Made by a program: the position numbers and the translations under genes
Notes under the pieces: generated by a model
The model's input: the letters and a program-made list of their open reading frames with translations, nothing else
Databases searched by the model: none
Told to the model about the DNA's origin: nothing
Source of the DNA: Chrysochromulina tobinii
Lineage: Eukaryota > Haptophyta > Prymnesiales > Chrysochromulinaceae
Assembly (NCBI GenBank): GCA_001275005.1
Contig: JWZX01003115.1
Span: forward strand, 1 to 41,834
Direction: 5' to 3'
DNA: 41,834 bases
Part shown: positions 1 to 8,840 of the stretch, piece after piece
Layout: the number at the start of each line of letters is the position of its first letter
Position numbering within the stretch: the stretch's first letter is position 1

Positions 1-499
1 CTAACCCAAGTCCGTGCTGGGAGCACGGCGCCTTCACTTAACTTGACAGAGTTAGTGAGCCACCACGAGCGTGATCGTTACGGCAATAGAACAGGAAAGA
101 AGGAAAGAAGTAGAATTTCCAGTCGTGAAGGCGCCGCCTTTAAGGGCAAAAGGTCACAAAGTAAGGTCTGTCGCGGTCCCCTGCGCCCACGGCACCGTCC
201 CAAAGGACGCTCCGGCAAAATCTAAATCAGTCACCAGACCGGAAACCCCATCAGTGAAGTGCCCATTGGAAGTGCCCCGTCGGGCGCGCCCACCAGATGT
301 CCGGCGACCAGTCTACACTACCTGCGTATGTACTGTACTTCAATGCGGATCCGTCATCCGATGAAGCTCTGCGGTTGCACTCTGCGGGTGTCCTATCCGC
401 CGCGTGTGTACCCGGCAATGAAAACGAGCAACCATGCCACGATGCATTCCTGTCGCTCAGGCCTACATAGTATCCTCGGTGGCGGGCGCGGCGGCCACG
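1..499. other. non-coding stretch at left edge
   Basis: I see no convincing gene here. Short overlapping ORFs exist but have no recognisable domain and are expected by chance at this GC content. A perfect hairpin (CCGTGCT, loop GGG, AGCACGG) lies at 12-28. The right end is the 3' flank of the CS-domain gene on the minus strand. Confidence 0.5.
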
Positions 500-1429
500 T
501 CAGAGCGTGAATTTGGTGCTCTCCCCCGCGTCGGGGACGAGCTTATTGTACTCGGAGTCGCCCACGCCCTTGGTCTTACGCAGCTCGTACCAAGGCTGCT
601 CAGGGTCCTTTTTATGCAGTACGACGATGAGCTTGCCCGTCTTCTTCTTGACGACGCATTTCTCCTGGTCGATCTCCTGGCAGAGCAGCGGGACGTGCAG
701 CCGCAGCTCCTTGTTCTCATGCACGACGCGCAGATCGAAGCTGCGGATGCGGAAGTCGACCGAGATCGCGCCCTCCGCGAGCGTGCCCGCGCCTGCGAGC
801 GGCACCTGCACCTTGATCTCCTTCTCGTCATCGATCATCGCATAGTTGGTGATCGTCGCCTCCGGCAGCTTGGCGGGCTTGACGAACACCGCCTTCGGCG
901 CGGGAGTCGCGATGGGCACCGGCGCCGTCACTACGCCCGTCGGGTCCCTCGCCTTGTGTTTCCCCACCGAGTAATAGTACGAGTTCTCGCCCATCTTGGC
1001 CTGCGACGCGGCCACGGCCGAGCCGGGCGCGGCGTACACGCCCTTTTGCCGCATCTCCTCGGCCGACAGCGCAGCTGACGGCGCAGTGGAAGCGGCGACT
1101 GCGGCAAGGGGGCGTGCCAGTGCCGCACTTGCCGCCTTAGCAGCGGCGGCGGCGGTCGCGACGGCAGCCTCAGCGAGAGGCGCGGGCGCAATGCTGGAGC
1201 GCACGAAGGCATCGGCGTCGGGTGGCAGCCCACAGGGCAGCACCGCGTCCAAAGCGAGCGCGAGGCCACTCTCGTCAACCAGCTCGAGGGACGAGACGCT
1301 GAGCTCGTACCCGGTGCTGCCGTATGCGAGTGCGAACTGGCCGAGCGCCTCGTGAACCGTCATGGGCCTGCCGGAGATTCCAACCTTTGTCGTGAACTCG
1401 GGCGTCGCGTCCTCAAAGTGAAAGTACAT
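500..1429 (-). CDS. CS-domain (CacyBP/SIP or p23-like) co-chaperone-type protein
   Basis: The product is 309 aa from an ATG at 1429-1427 to a TGA at 502-500. Residues 192-285 form a CS domain (the alpha-crystallin/p23 fold): they begin ITNYAMIDDEKEIKVQV, continue through SFDLRV and end KLIVVLHKKDPEQPWYELRK. The SFDLRV and EKC...KLIVVL...W.ELRK pattern is closest to CacyBP/SIP, an adaptor linking Siah-type ubiquitin ligases and Hsp90/S100 proteins. A 60-aa Ala-rich linker (80-142) and a YYYSVGK segment (151-157) precede it. Residues 1-80 are a small domain beginning MYFHFED that I do not recognise; it is not the classical Siah-binding helical hairpin. CS domains usually recruit Hsp90 or its clients in cytosol or nucleus. 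The gene is divergent from the receptor kinase. The CS domain is secure; orthology to CacyBP is only likely. Confidence 0.8.
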   Translation of the reverse strand: MYFHFEDATPEFTTKVGISGRPMTVHEALGQFALAYGSTGYELSVSSLELVDESGLALALDAVLPCGLPPDADAFVRSSIAPAPLAEAAVATAAAAAKAASAALARPLAAVAASTAPSAALSAEEMRQKGVYAAPGSAVAASQAKMGENSYYYSVGKHKARDPTGVVTAPVPIATPAPKAVFVKPAKLPEATITNYAMIDDEKEIKVQVPLAGAGTLAEGAISVDFRIRSFDLRVVHENKELRLHVPLLCQEIDQEKCVVKKKTGKLIVVLHKKDPEQPWYELRKTKGVGDSEYNKLVPDAGESTKFTL

Positions 1430-1672
1430 TGTCGAGAGTTGGCGCTTTCGAGGCTGTTGACGATCGCGTGAAGCGACGATGAGGTGTGAAGGTGTCGATC
1501 AGTCGATTTGTCTGAGTTCTCACACGTGTGTGTCCCGTCCGGCTCCCCCGGTCTTTTTTTCACAGTGAAGGGCGTTTTCGGAAACTTGTCTGCTTCCAGC
1601 CTGTTCCAGCGTCCCTGTCCAGGGCAGGCCAGGGAGTTGGCCCCAGGGATTGCCCCAGGGGAGCCAAGAGAG
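1430..1672. promoter_or_regulatory. divergent intergenic region (CS protein / receptor kinase)
   Basis: This 243-bp spacer lies between the two divergent start codons and must hold both promoters and 5' UTRs. An in-frame reading from a TTG at 1508 runs into the kinase gene. The first ATG, at 1673, is followed at once by a good signal peptide, so I treat 1508-1672 as 5' UTR. It has the short palindromic run CCCCAGGGATTGCCCCAGGG near 1641-1660. I recognise no promoter motif. Confidence 0.4.
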
Positions 1673-4600
1673 ATGGCGACTCCATACCCCTCGTTACGCG
1701 TTACAGACCGCATCCTCTATTTCCTCTTGGCGATCGGCTTTTTTGGCATCACGAACGCGCAGCTCTGCGCGGAGACGTGCTACGAGTACGCCTCAGACGG
1801 TGTATGCGACGATGGCGGACCCGGAGCTGAGGACGCAAGCTGTGCGCATGGCACTGACTGCACCGATTGCGGCCCCCGAGAGCATCTTCCGCCACCGTTC
1901 TCGCCGCCCTTGCCGCCAGTACAGCCTCCAAAACCAGCGCAGCCTGGGTGGCACATCGAGCGCCACGGCCGCAGGCGTTACCCTCCCCCACGGGACTATG
2001 CGCAGGAGCTCCAGCCGGGCGGCCACCCGCAGGCGTTCGCACCCCCCAACTGCTTGGCACCAGGGCGGGTGGGCTGCCTCGCGATGCCGAAGCCGGCCCG
2101 TGCCAAGCCTGCAGCAGGCGTTCGAGCTGCGCTCTTGCCACCGGCTTGCTTCGTGTCCTCCGAGCCAGGGTGCCTGCGCCTCCCCAAGCCTTTGGCAAGG
2201 ACGGGGAACGAGCCGCTGGATAGTGGCGAGCCTGTACTTCGATTCAGAATGGATCGCACCGCAGCGCTGCTGAGCGGGCGGGCAACGCTGCCGCCCGGCG
2301 GCAGCGAGTTCACGAGCTCGATCGCGGCGGCGGACGTGGACGGCGACGGCGACCTCGACGTGCTGCTGGGGAACTATGGTAGTCCCAGCCTGGTGCTGCT
2401 CAACGCGGGCGACGGCACCTTCCCGACGAGCATCGAGCTGCCCGGCGGCAGCGCGTCCACGAACTCGATCGCGGCGGCAGACATGGACGGCGACGGCGAC
2501 CTCGATGTACTGCTTGGGAACTATGGTAGTCCCAGCCTGGTGCTGCTCAACGCGGGCGACGGCACCTTCCTGACGAGCATCGAGCTGCCCGGCGGCAGCT
2601 CGGACACGAGCTCAATCGCAGCTGCGGACGTGGACGGCGACGGTGACCTCGACGTGCTGCTTGGGAACTATGGTAGTCCCAGCCTAGTGCTGCTCAACGC
2701 GGGCGACGGCACCTTGCTGATGAGCATCGAGCTGCCCGGCGGCAGCGCGTCCACGAACTCGATCGCGGCGGCGGACGTGGACGGCGACGGCGACCTCGAC
2801 GTGCTGCTTGGGATCAATGCCAGTCCCAGCCTAGTGCTGCTCAACGTGGGCGACGGCACCTTCCTGACGAGCATCGAGCTGCCCGGCGGCAGCTCGGACA
2901 CGAGCTCAATCGCAGCGGCAGACGTGGACGGCGACGGCGACCTCGACGTGCTGGTTGGGAACAATGACAGACCCAGCGTTGTGCTTCTCAACGCGGGCGA
3001 CGGTACCTTCCCGACGAGCATCACGCTGCCCGGCCGCAGCTTCGGCACGAGCTCGATCGCGGCGGCGGACGTGGACGGCGACGGTGACCTCGACGTGCTG
3101 CTTGGGAAATATCTTGGCGGTTCCAGCCTAGTGCTGCTCAACGCGGGCGACGGCACCTTCCCGACGAGCATCGAGCTGCCCGGCAGCAGCGCGGGGGGCA
3201 CGAAGTCGATCGCGGCGGCGGACGCGGACGGCGACGGCGACCTCGACGTGCTGCTTGGGATCGATAGCGGCGGTCCCAGCCGACTGCTCCTCAACCTGGT
3301 CAACGTGGGCGACGGCACCTTCCCGACGAGCATCGCGCTGCCCGGCAGCAGCGCGGGGCACACGAGCTCGATCGCGGCGGCGGACGTGGACGGCGACGGC
3401 GACCTCGACGTGCTGCTTGGGAACTATGGTAGTCCCAGCCTAGTGCTGCTCAACGCGGGCGACGGCACCTTCCTGATGAGCATTGAGCTGCCTGGCGGCA
3501 GCGCGAACACGTACTCGATCGCGGCGGCAGACGTGGACGGCGACGGCGACCTCGACGTGCTGGTTGGGAACTGGGGTAGTCTCAGCCACGTCCTGCTCAA
3601 CGCGGGTGACGGCACCTTTCCGACGAGCGTCGAGCTGCCCGGCGGCAGCGAGTACGGGAGCTCAATCGCGGCGGCGGACGTGGACGGCGACGGTGACCTC
3701 GACGTGCTGCTTGTGAACTATGACAGTCCCAGCCTAGTGCTGCTCAACGCGGGCGACGGCACCTTCCTGACGAGCATCGAGCTGCCCGGCGTCAGCACAT
3801 CCACGAACTCGGTCGCGGCGGCGGACATGGACGGCGACGGCGACCTCGACGTGCTGCTTGGGAACTATGGTAGTCCCAGCCTAGTGCTGCTCAACGCGGG
3901 CGACGGCACCTTGCTGATGAGCTCTGCGCTGCCCGGCGGCAGCTCGGACACGAGCTCAATCGCAGCGGCGGACGTGGACGGCGACGGCGACCTCGACGTG
4001 CTGCTTGGGAACTATGGCAGTCCCAGCCTAGTGCTGCTCAACGCGGGCGACGGCACCTTCCTGACGAGCATCGCGCTGTCCGGCGGCCGCTCAGGCACGA
4101 GCTCGATTACGTACACGAACTCGATCGCGGCGGCGGACGTGGACGGCGACGGCGACCTCGACGTGCTGCTTGGGAACTATGGTAGTCCCAGCCTAGTGCT
4201 GCTCAACGCGGGCGACGGCACCTTCCCGACGAGCATCGAGCTTGGCGGCAGCGCGAACACGTACTCGATCGCGGCGGCGGACGCGGACGGCGACGGCGAC
4301 CTCGATGTGCTGCTTGGGAACTCGGGCGGTCCCAGTTATCTTCTGCCCTTCATCAGATGCTCTCAGCCTGGCACTGCACGCAGTCGCTTCGGCAACGGAT
4401 GCATCCGCTGCCCCGCTCCCTCTTCACGCCGCGACGACCATTTTGATATCTGCTACGAGTGCGAAGAGCACACGGAGCTCGACTACCGCGGCGAATGCTC
4501 CTCCTGCAAGCCCGGCAGCGATCGCTCCGTGGGAGCCACGGAGTGCACCGCCTGCCCGCGCGGCAAGCGCCAAGGTAAGGCTGGCACCTTCTGTGTCGAC

Positions 4601-6109
4601 TGCTCCCCGGGCACGTACGCTCCGTTTAATGGCCTGTTCGGCCCCACGTGCTTACACGCGCCGCCGTCTATACCTGCTATGATTGCAGCTGTGCGTGGCG
4701 TGGAGGGACGCCCATATGAGGTGGGCCTCTCCCTAATATGGGCCCTCGCCTGCAGTGTTGCACTTGTTCTCGTTGCGCTCGTCTTTTTGTGGCGGCGGCG
4801 GCGGCATAGGCACAAACGGATGTGCCAGCTGCATGAGAGGAGCTCCGTGTCCATGCAGGGGTTGCCCCTTTTGGCGCCCCGGCCGTTGGATCGCCTCACG
4901 AATTCGGGCGGAGGCCCCGACATGACCGTCTCCGATGTGCGTTCCGACGATGCGACGCAGCTCGAGGTGCAGGACTTCTCGACGCTTACGATGGGCAGGC
5001 CGATCGGCAAAGGCGGCTTCGCGACCGTCTGGACTGCGCGGTGGCAAGGCAACCACCTCGCTGTCAAGGTGCTCGACGTCTCGTCCGCACAGCAGGAGAT
5101 GGCCATGCTCCAGGAGGTGGCCATTCTGCGTCGCCTGCGCCACCCGTGCATCTGCGCCCTCTTCGGCCACTTGCGGGTCGACCAGCGGCCCGCGCTCGTC
5201 CTCGAGTACATGGCCGGCGGTTCTCTCGCCGCATACCTCTTCAAGTCAAGATCGATCCACGAAGAAGCGTCAACGAATGTGGACTGGCGTCACACAACCA
5301 GCAAGCGGAGGCCATCCCTCGCCCTCGACGTCGCCTCAGCGCCTGTCGCCTCAGCGCCTGTCGCACCGCAAGCGTTGCTCGTCCCGGGCGACAACAAGAT
5401 TTGCTTCGCCGTGCAGCTGGCGAGCGGGCTGTGCTTCCTCCACTCGCACGGCATCCTGCACCACGATATCAAGACTGATAATGCACTGCTCGACGCGAAC
5501 CACTCGGTGTGCAAGCTCGCCGACTTTGGGTTGGCGAGCCTCATCCTGGCGAAGGGCAAGAATACGGTTACAGTGGGGGGCACACTGCGGTATCTGGCGC
5601 CCGAGGTGGTGGAAGATGCGCACCGTCAAGCGCGCGAGATGCGCGATCGTGGCGACGCCCGTAGCGTCAGCAGCAGCCTCAGCCTCAGCCTGGGCCGTAC
5701 GCTCGTCAGCTTTGAGGACCGGGCCGATGTCTATGCCTTCGCACTCTTGCTCTGGGAGCTCATGCATGAGCGCCGCGCCTTTGAGGAGTTGACGGCGCAC
5801 GAGGCATTCATGAGCGCCAGAAAGGGGATTCGGCCAGAGCTCTCGAAGACTTCAAAGGGCGATGGGATCCAAACACACACGGTCGAGTGTTGGGCGCAGC
5901 GTCCAGAGGAGCGCCCGAGCATGGGCGCCGTGCTCGAGAGGCTCGAAATGTGCATGCAAGACCTCTCGGCGACACAGAGTGTGACGCGGACGGAGTCGTC
6001 GCTGCAGGAGTCCACACCATCCGCTTCCAACTACATGCTGAGGGGGTCCCCGATGGAAATGACGGTTATTCCCTTACGTTCGATGTTACATGGCACGGGA
6101 TCGAGGTGA
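1673..6109 (+). CDS. receptor kinase: signal peptide, 14 FG-GAP repeats, Cys-rich stalk, TM, TKL-type kinase
   Basis: The product is 1478 aa from the ATG at 1673. Residues 1-27 are a signal peptide (FLLAIGFFGITNAQ). A Cys-rich motif (CAETCYEY...GVCDDGGPG...CTDCGPR) and a Pro-rich stretch follow. Residues 216 to about 890 hold 14 FG-GAP/VCBS repeats of about 49 aa, each with SIAAADVDGDGDLDVL, a Ca2+-binding-type DxDGDGxxD loop. A TNFR/GCC2-like Cys-rich stalk (about 893-1000) leads to one TM (1019-1040) followed by RRRRHRHKR, giving an N-out, C-in topology. The kinase (about 1105-1440) keeps the GKGGFATV loop, AVK lysine, DIKTDN catalytic loop near 1265 (HHD instead of HRD), ADFG near 1284, LAPE and the RPEERPSM C-lobe motif, so it should be active. 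A 45-aa insert follows the hinge. Ser/Thr specificity of TKL type is inferred from DIKTDN. The ligand is unknown. The gene has no introns. Confidence 0.9.
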   Translation: MATPYPSLRVTDRILYFLLAIGFFGITNAQLCAETCYEYASDGVCDDGGPGAEDASCAHGTDCTDCGPREHLPPPFSPPLPPVQPPKPAQPGWHIERHGRRRYPPPRDYAQELQPGGHPQAFAPPNCLAPGRVGCLAMPKPARAKPAAGVRAALLPPACFVSSEPGCLRLPKPLARTGNEPLDSGEPVLRFRMDRTAALLSGRATLPPGGSEFTSSIAAADVDGDGDLDVLLGNYGSPSLVLLNAGDGTFPTSIELPGGSASTNSIAAADMDGDGDLDVLLGNYGSPSLVLLNAGDGTFLTSIELPGGSSDTSSIAAADVDGDGDLDVLLGNYGSPSLVLLNAGDGTLLMSIELPGGSASTNSIAAADVDGDGDLDVLLGINASPSLVLLNVGDGTFLTSIELPGGSSDTSSIAAADVDGDGDLDVLVGNNDRPSVVLLNAGDGTFPTSITLPGRSFGTSSIAAADVDGDGDLDVLLGKYLGGSSLVLLNAGDGTFPTSIELPGSSAGGTKSIAAADADGDGDLDVLLGIDSGGPSRLLLNLVNVGDGTFPTSIALPGSSAGHTSSIAAADVDGDGDLDVLLGNYGSPSLVLLNAGDGTFLMSIELPGGSANTYSIAAADVDGDGDLDVLVGNWGSLSHVLLNAGDGTFPTSVELPGGSEYGSSIAAADVDGDGDLDVLLVNYDSPSLVLLNAGDGTFLTSIELPGVSTSTNSVAAADMDGDGDLDVLLGNYGSPSLVLLNAGDGTLLMSSALPGGSSDTSSIAAADVDGDGDLDVLLGNYGSPSLVLLNAGDGTFLTSIALSGGRSGTSSITYTNSIAAADVDGDGDLDVLLGNYGSPSLVLLNAGDGTFPTSIELGGSANTYSIAAADADGDGDLDVLLGNSGGPSYLLPFIRCSQPGTARSRFGNGCIRCPAPSSRRDDHFDICYECEEHTELDYRGECSSCKPGSDRSVGATECTACPRGKRQGKAGTFCVDCSPGTYAPFNGLFGPTCLHAPPSIPAMIAAVRGVEGRPYEVGLSLIWALACSVALVLVALVFLWRRRRHRHKRMCQLHERSSVSMQGLPLLAPRPLDRLTNSGGGPDMTVSDVRSDDATQLEVQDFSTLTMGRPIGKGGFATVWTARWQGNHLAVKVLDVSSAQQEMAMLQEVAILRRLRHPCICALFGHLRVDQRPALVLEYMAGGSLAAYLFKSRSIHEEASTNVDWRHTTSKRRPSLALDVASAPVASAPVAPQALLVPGDNKICFAVQLASGLCFLHSHGILHHDIKTDNALLDANHSVCKLADFGLASLILAKGKNTVTVGGTLRYLAPEVVEDAHRQAREMRDRGDARSVSSSLSLSLGRTLVSFEDRADVYAFALLLWELMHERRAFEELTAHEAFMSARKGIRPELSKTSKGDGIQTHTVECWAQRPEERPSMGAVLERLEMCMQDLSATQSVTRTESSLQESTPSASNYMLRGSPMEMTVIPLRSMLHGTGSR
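2318..4345 (+). repeat. 14 tandem FG-GAP coding repeats (unit about 147 bp)
   Basis: Fourteen in-frame units of mostly 147 bp encode about 49 aa each. Many share long identical DNA runs, including synonymous sites (for example the stretch encoding NYGSPSLVLLNAGDGT), so the array expanded or was homogenised recently. Units 6, 7 and 12 have small length changes. Fourteen equals two sevens, which would fit two seven-bladed propellers; that is inference. Confidence 0.95.
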
Positions 6110-6608
6110 GGGGTACGTGTTGTACACGTGTTCAGTGTTGTGACAAAATGTGGAGTGCCCCATCGGCGCAGAAGCTGGGCAAGCCATTGGGCGCAAGCTC
6201 TAAGCAAGCTCGGATAATTGACCCATATTTTCCCTTCACCTGTTTGGGAATTGAACCATTTGTTGACCCAAATCGGCGAAATAGGGGACGGGATCGGGAG
6301 TGTGAGCGTGGTCTATTGTCTACTCTTTTTCAAGTTTATTATATTATGGAGTATTAAGGGCCCATCCCCACATACCTGTTTGGGGATTGAATGGCTGGCT
6401 CTACGTGTGTCTGAAAAGTTGACACGGGGGGCACAGAAGGACACGGGACTCTCAGTTCAGTTCAGTTCAGTTCAACTGATCTGAACTGAACTGACTCACA
6501 CCTTTTGTCGTGTGTCGCTCATGTCGCGACAACTTTGAGAAAAAAGCTCCGAGAAAAAAGCCTGTACTGTGCAGAGCAGAGCCGCGTGGTCTCCCTCCTG
6601 TTCGTGAG
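6110..6608. other. intergenic region with inverted and direct repeats, upstream of SRP68
   Basis: There is no supported gene. It holds a degenerate direct repeat (ACCTGTTTGGGAATTGAA at 6238-6255, and 17 of 18 matching bases at 6374-6391) and a TCAGT-rich inverted repeat at 6452-6494. The SRP68 frame is open upstream to an ATG at 6510, but the region before 6609 does not look like SRP68, so it is more likely 5' UTR. Confidence 0.5.
6452..6494. repeat. (TCAGT)n inverted repeat / hairpin
   Basis: TCAGTTCAGTTCA at 6462-6474 pairs perfectly with TGAACTGAACTGA at 6482-6494 around a 7-nt loop. A second register (6457-6470 with 6481-6494) is also possible because the left arm repeats TTCAG. It lies about 115 bp upstream of the SRP68 ATG and could be a cruciform or RNA hairpin in its 5' region. 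Confidence 0.85.
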
Positions 6609-8477
6609 ATGGCGGAGGCGGCATCCTCATCGGACGCGTACCCCGCCGATCCGCCAGAGGACGACGTGGGGCCCGGGGAGGCTGAGGAGGTGCTACCGGA
6701 GGTCTCCCTCGAAGTGTTCAACGTGATCAAGTCCTCCCAGGCGCAGCATGGCCTGCGCCACGGCGACTACGTGCGCTACAGGCAGTACTGCTCTCGCCGG
6801 CTACATCGCGTGCGCAAGGCCGTCGGCTTTCTGCACGGCAAGGGCCGCTACGTCAAGAAGCAGCTCGAACCGCGTATGGTCAAGGACAGCCGGTTCCTCC
6901 TCATCCCGCTCTACTGCGCCGAGCGCGCATGGGCGTTCGCAATGGCGCTCAAGCGCGAGGACGTGGTAGCGCAGCCGCGGTTGCGCTTCCGCCTGCTCCA
7001 TCGGCTAAGCAAGGCGGCCCAGTGGGCCACCGGGCTCGCGAAGCTCTGCGCCATCCGCGGCGACAAGCGTACGGCGCTCGAGGCGGAGGCTTACGCGGGG
7101 TTCATCGTGGGCAACATGCACCTGGAGCGTGAGCGATGGGCGCAGGCGATCTCCAACTTCCGGCGCACGAAGACGATCTGCACCGAGCTGGCGCGCGTGT
7201 CCATGTCCGACCAGGCGCACCTGTACACGAAGGTCGTCGCCGAGGTCCAGCCGTCGATACGCTTCTGCGCGTACAACCTGCGACGGACTGGCGAGGCCGT
7301 GGGCGAGGCCGAGGGCGACGAGGACGGCGACGTAGAGGGGATGCTGCAGGACGAGGACGGCGGGTCGGGCTCCGACATTCTGCGCTCCAAGCTCGAGGCC
7401 GTGCGCCAGGAGAGCCGCGCGCGCCAGGCGCAGGACCTGACTGAGGTCGAGGTGCTCGGCGAGCGGGTACCGGTGCGTTCCGACAAGGTGCGCATCGCGA
7501 TGCTCGCATCGCAGCAGAAGGAGGTGGAGATCGAGCACCTGTCGGCGCCTGCGGGCATGCCGCCGCCCGCGGGCCTCATGGAGAAGTACGATGAGCTCTT
7601 CGTGGCCTTCAACGACGCCCTTGAGGGCGTGCGTGCCGACCTACGCGCGGCAGCGAAGGAACAGACGGCACGCTCGGGGGCGGCCGAGAGCGCGCTGCTC
7701 AAGCTGCAGGCGTCCCTTACGTGGCAGAAGCTCCATCACACGGTGCGGCGCACGCTGCTGCTCGTCGAGTCGCTCAAGCGCTCCCTTGCGGGCGATTCGG
7801 GCGCGGGCGCGAAGCGCGTGGCTCCCGACGATATCGTCCGGCTGTACGATGCATGCATCTCGAGCTTGGGCGAGATGGGGCAGCTCGAAGGGTACCGGGA
7901 GGACGAAGTGCTGATGAGCCAGGTCGCCGCGCGCCTCGCAGGTGCCAAAGCCTGCCGCTGCTTCTTCCTTGCCGAGTCCTACGGGGTAGCCACGCGCTAC
8001 CTCGAGGCTCAGGCTCTCTATGGCCGCTCGGAATTCCTCATGCAAGAGGCCGAGGCGATGCTCGAGGAGGCCGGGTACACGGTCGAGACGCCCGAACGAG
8101 TGGCGCTCGCCAAGCTCGAGCAGATGATCGACGGCGCGCGCGCGCGCGCCCACGCGCAGGCCTTCGTCAACACGCTCACAGGCGGGCCCGCCGCCGCCGA
8201 GGCAGAGGGCGCGCTCGCCTCGCTCGAGCTCAATGGCGAGGGCGACGTCGCGGGCGCGGGCGAGCGCTCGCTCTACGACTCTCTCGAGACGTTTGAGCGT
8301 CCGAATCCGGAGCACCTCATCCCGTTCCCGCCGGATTTTGAGACGACGCCGTGCAAGCCCCTACTTTTTGACATCGCACGCAACCAGCTCACGGGACCCG
8401 ACCTCTCCGCACGTATCAAGGGCGGCAAGTCGGGCAGCAGCTGGGGAGTCGTACCTCTTCGGACGCTCGTGAGCTGA
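6609..8477 (+). CDS. SRP68: signal recognition particle subunit SRP68
   Basis: The product is 622 aa from the ATG at 6609 (MAEAASS), about the size of other SRP68 proteins. The N-terminal RNA-binding region has the family hallmark QAQHGLRHGDYVRYRQYCSRRLHRVRK near residue 39. It is followed by the helical-repeat region (LYCAERAWAFAMALK; ARHRLLHRLSKA-type helices). The C-terminal part (SRFFLAESY...ARAHAQAF and a basic, Ser-rich tail) matches the half that holds SRP72. The protein forms a heterodimer with SRP72 on 7SL RNA and acts in elongation arrest and ER targeting in the cytosol. The frame stays open upstream to an ATG at 6510, but that extension is basic and unlike SRP68. The gene is a single exon. 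Identity is secure. Confidence 0.95.
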   Translation: MAEAASSSDAYPADPPEDDVGPGEAEEVLPEVSLEVFNVIKSSQAQHGLRHGDYVRYRQYCSRRLHRVRKAVGFLHGKGRYVKKQLEPRMVKDSRFLLIPLYCAERAWAFAMALKREDVVAQPRLRFRLLHRLSKAAQWATGLAKLCAIRGDKRTALEAEAYAGFIVGNMHLERERWAQAISNFRRTKTICTELARVSMSDQAHLYTKVVAEVQPSIRFCAYNLRRTGEAVGEAEGDEDGDVEGMLQDEDGGSGSDILRSKLEAVRQESRARQAQDLTEVEVLGERVPVRSDKVRIAMLASQQKEVEIEHLSAPAGMPPPAGLMEKYDELFVAFNDALEGVRADLRAAAKEQTARSGAAESALLKLQASLTWQKLHHTVRRTLLLVESLKRSLAGDSGAGAKRVAPDDIVRLYDACISSLGEMGQLEGYREDEVLMSQVAARLAGAKACRCFFLAESYGVATRYLEAQALYGRSEFLMQEAEAMLEEAGYTVETPERVALAKLEQMIDGARARAHAQAFVNTLTGGPAAAEAEGALASLELNGEGDVAGAGERSLYDSLETFERPNPEHLIPFPPDFETTPCKPLLFDIARNQLTGPDLSARIKGGKSGSSWGVVPLRTLVS

Positions 8478-8840
8478 CGCTCGTGAGCTGCCGCCCTACC
8501 CCTTTCCATCTCTGCCCTCCCTGCCCTCGCATCGCAGCCTGCTCGCGCCCCCCTTGGCCGGCGCCACGCATCGCCCCCAAGCGGTAAGCACGGGCGAGGC
8601 GCGTCGCCGACGACGAGCGACGACGCGGACGCTGCAAGGCCGCCTCGCATGCGCGGCATGAGGCACGCAGGATGCACGGCGACGGGGCCTGCAGCCGCCA
8701 CTGGTGCTGCGGTGCCTCCCCTTTCTCTCGCATGCTTGCATGACTTATGCATTATTCGGTGACTCGGGCGCGCCCGCGCCATGGCATGGGTGGCACCGCG
8801 CCTGTCGGGGGGATAGTTTTTATCTAATTCATTTTGCCCA
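8478..8840. other. intergenic region, SRP68 to glycosyltransferase
   Basis: It is GC-rich at first (3' flank of SRP68) and more AT-rich from about 8740 (TTTTTATCTAATTCATTTTG at 8815-8834), as expected for the promoter or 5' UTR of the next gene. I see no gene or RNA in it. Confidence 0.4.

Noticed and set aside
1508-1672. N-terminal extension of the receptor kinase from a TTG start
   Set aside because: Nuclear genes rarely start at TTG, the extension has no domain, and the first ATG (1673) is followed at once by a signal peptide.
2668-3363. 231-aa antisense ORF within the FG-GAP repeats
   Set aside because: It is the regular reverse reading of the repeat units, with no independent features.
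6236-6300. tRNA-like T-arm on the minus strand (GGTTCAATTCCC)
   Set aside because: The T-stem does not pair properly and no acceptor stem, D-arm or anticodon arm can be laid around it.
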